A stretch of DNA of 6,176 bases from Gemmatimonadota bacterium (GTDB taxonomy: Bacteria; Gemmatimonadota; Gemmatimonadetes; Gemmatimonadales; Gemmatimonadaceae). Position 1 is the stretch's first letter. Each line of letters starts with the position of its first letter. A model generated the notes under the pieces. The model saw nothing but the letters and a program-made list of their open reading frames with translations. It did not search any database and was not told the origin of the DNA. Shown piece by piece: positions 5,864 to 6,176 of the stretch. The stretch lies in NCBI GenBank assembly GCA_028287225.1, contig JAQBPZ010000031.1, positions 1 to 6,176 on the forward strand, written 5' to 3'. The position numbers were made by a program, and so were the translations under genes.

Positions 5864-6176
5864 GCGCCGGCTGGGTGATCTACGCGCTCGTCACCGGGGG
5901 CTTCGTCGCCCTGGCCTGCCACGCGCTCGACGCGCTCGCCCGCTCGCACCGGCTGCCCACGCGGTGGGTGTGGGCCGCTGGCCTCGGCGCCATGCTTCTC
6001 CTTGGCGGCCGCTCGCTGTCGGTGAGGGGTGCAACGCCGGACCTGCTCGCGCTGCAGCCGAGCGGAAGGACGACGTCGTCCGCCGTCCGCCCGACGAGCG
6101 GCGACTTGCGTGAGCGCATCTCGCTCGTGCTCGACGCCGGCCGCCGCGCGCTGACGGCGGGCATGGCGCGCGCCGC
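5857..6176 (+). CDS. M56 (BlaR1/MecR1-like) membrane metallopeptidase, N-terminal part
   Basis: The first 106 codons of a gene that continues past the window. The GTG at 5857 overlaps the stop of the BlaI-type gene (GTGCTGA), which suggests translational coupling. GGAGG at 5848-5852 lies only 4 nt upstream. An in-frame GTG at 5875 is an alternative. The product begins MLSAGWVIYALVTGGF, with a first membrane helix at about 6-24 and a second at about 37-51 (WVWAAGLGAMLLLGG). It then turns polar from about residue 57. The N-terminal paired helices and the position right after a BlaI-type repressor point to the M56 family, which cleaves or inactivates the repressor on signal. The zinc motif expected later in the protein (HEXXH) lies outside the window, so the family call rests on context and topology. 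Confidence 0.7.
   Translation, partial: MLSAGWVIYALVTGGFVALACHALDALARSHRLPTRWVWAAGLGAMLLLGGRSLSVRGATPDLLALQPSGRTTSSAVRPTSGDLRERISLVLDAGRRALTAGMARA

Noticed and set aside
5489..6176. Beta-lactam resistance locus
   Set aside because: The repressor and membrane peptidase resemble BlaI and BlaR1, but no beta-lactamase or PBP2a gene is visible. Such pairs are common in bacteria with other targets.

Overview
The window is GC-rich, compactly coded bacterial chromosomal DNA. The gene content fits a Gemmatimonadota-like soil or environmental bacterium: a secreted M1 peptidase of the GMEYP type, a secreted DUF4097 protein with a Cys pair and NGS repeats, and a BlaI-type repressor coupled to an M56 membrane peptidase. 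That placement is inference from family composition and base composition; there is no rRNA or marker gene here.

Layout. Positions 1-111 are the disordered 3' tail of an unidentified + strand gene. Positions 120-722 (+) encode a cysteine-cluster protein of YkgJ/DUF3109 character. Positions 723-1063 hold no gene but contain a compact element (740-962) bounded by near-perfect 28-bp inverted repeats, and then an 18-bp-stem hairpin (1022-1062). The hairpin starts 1 nt past the stop of a small minus-strand orphan gene (1064-1291). A secreted M1 metallopeptidase (1429-3423, minus) follows, with a T-tract terminator candidate after it and a plausible promoter before it. Upstream of it on the same strand are a DUF4097 protein (3654-4487) and a class I SAM methyltransferase (start 5256). 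The methyltransferase reading frame has no stop where the fold ends. Diverging from it is a BlaI/MecI-type regulator (5489-5863, +), overlapped by 7 nt by a truncated M56 (BlaR1-like) membrane peptidase (5857 to the window end). A strong TTGACA-N17-TATGCT promoter with candidate operator half-sites drives this pair.

The genes do not form one obvious pathway. The best functional unit is the BlaI-M56 pair, a signal-responsive repressor with its membrane protease. The M1 peptidase and DUF4097 protein are both predicted to be exported. I see no CRISPR array, tRNA, rRNA, recognisable transposase or phage gene. The most useful second looks are the small inverted-repeat element, the unterminated methyltransferase frame, and the operator architecture upstream of the BlaI-type gene.
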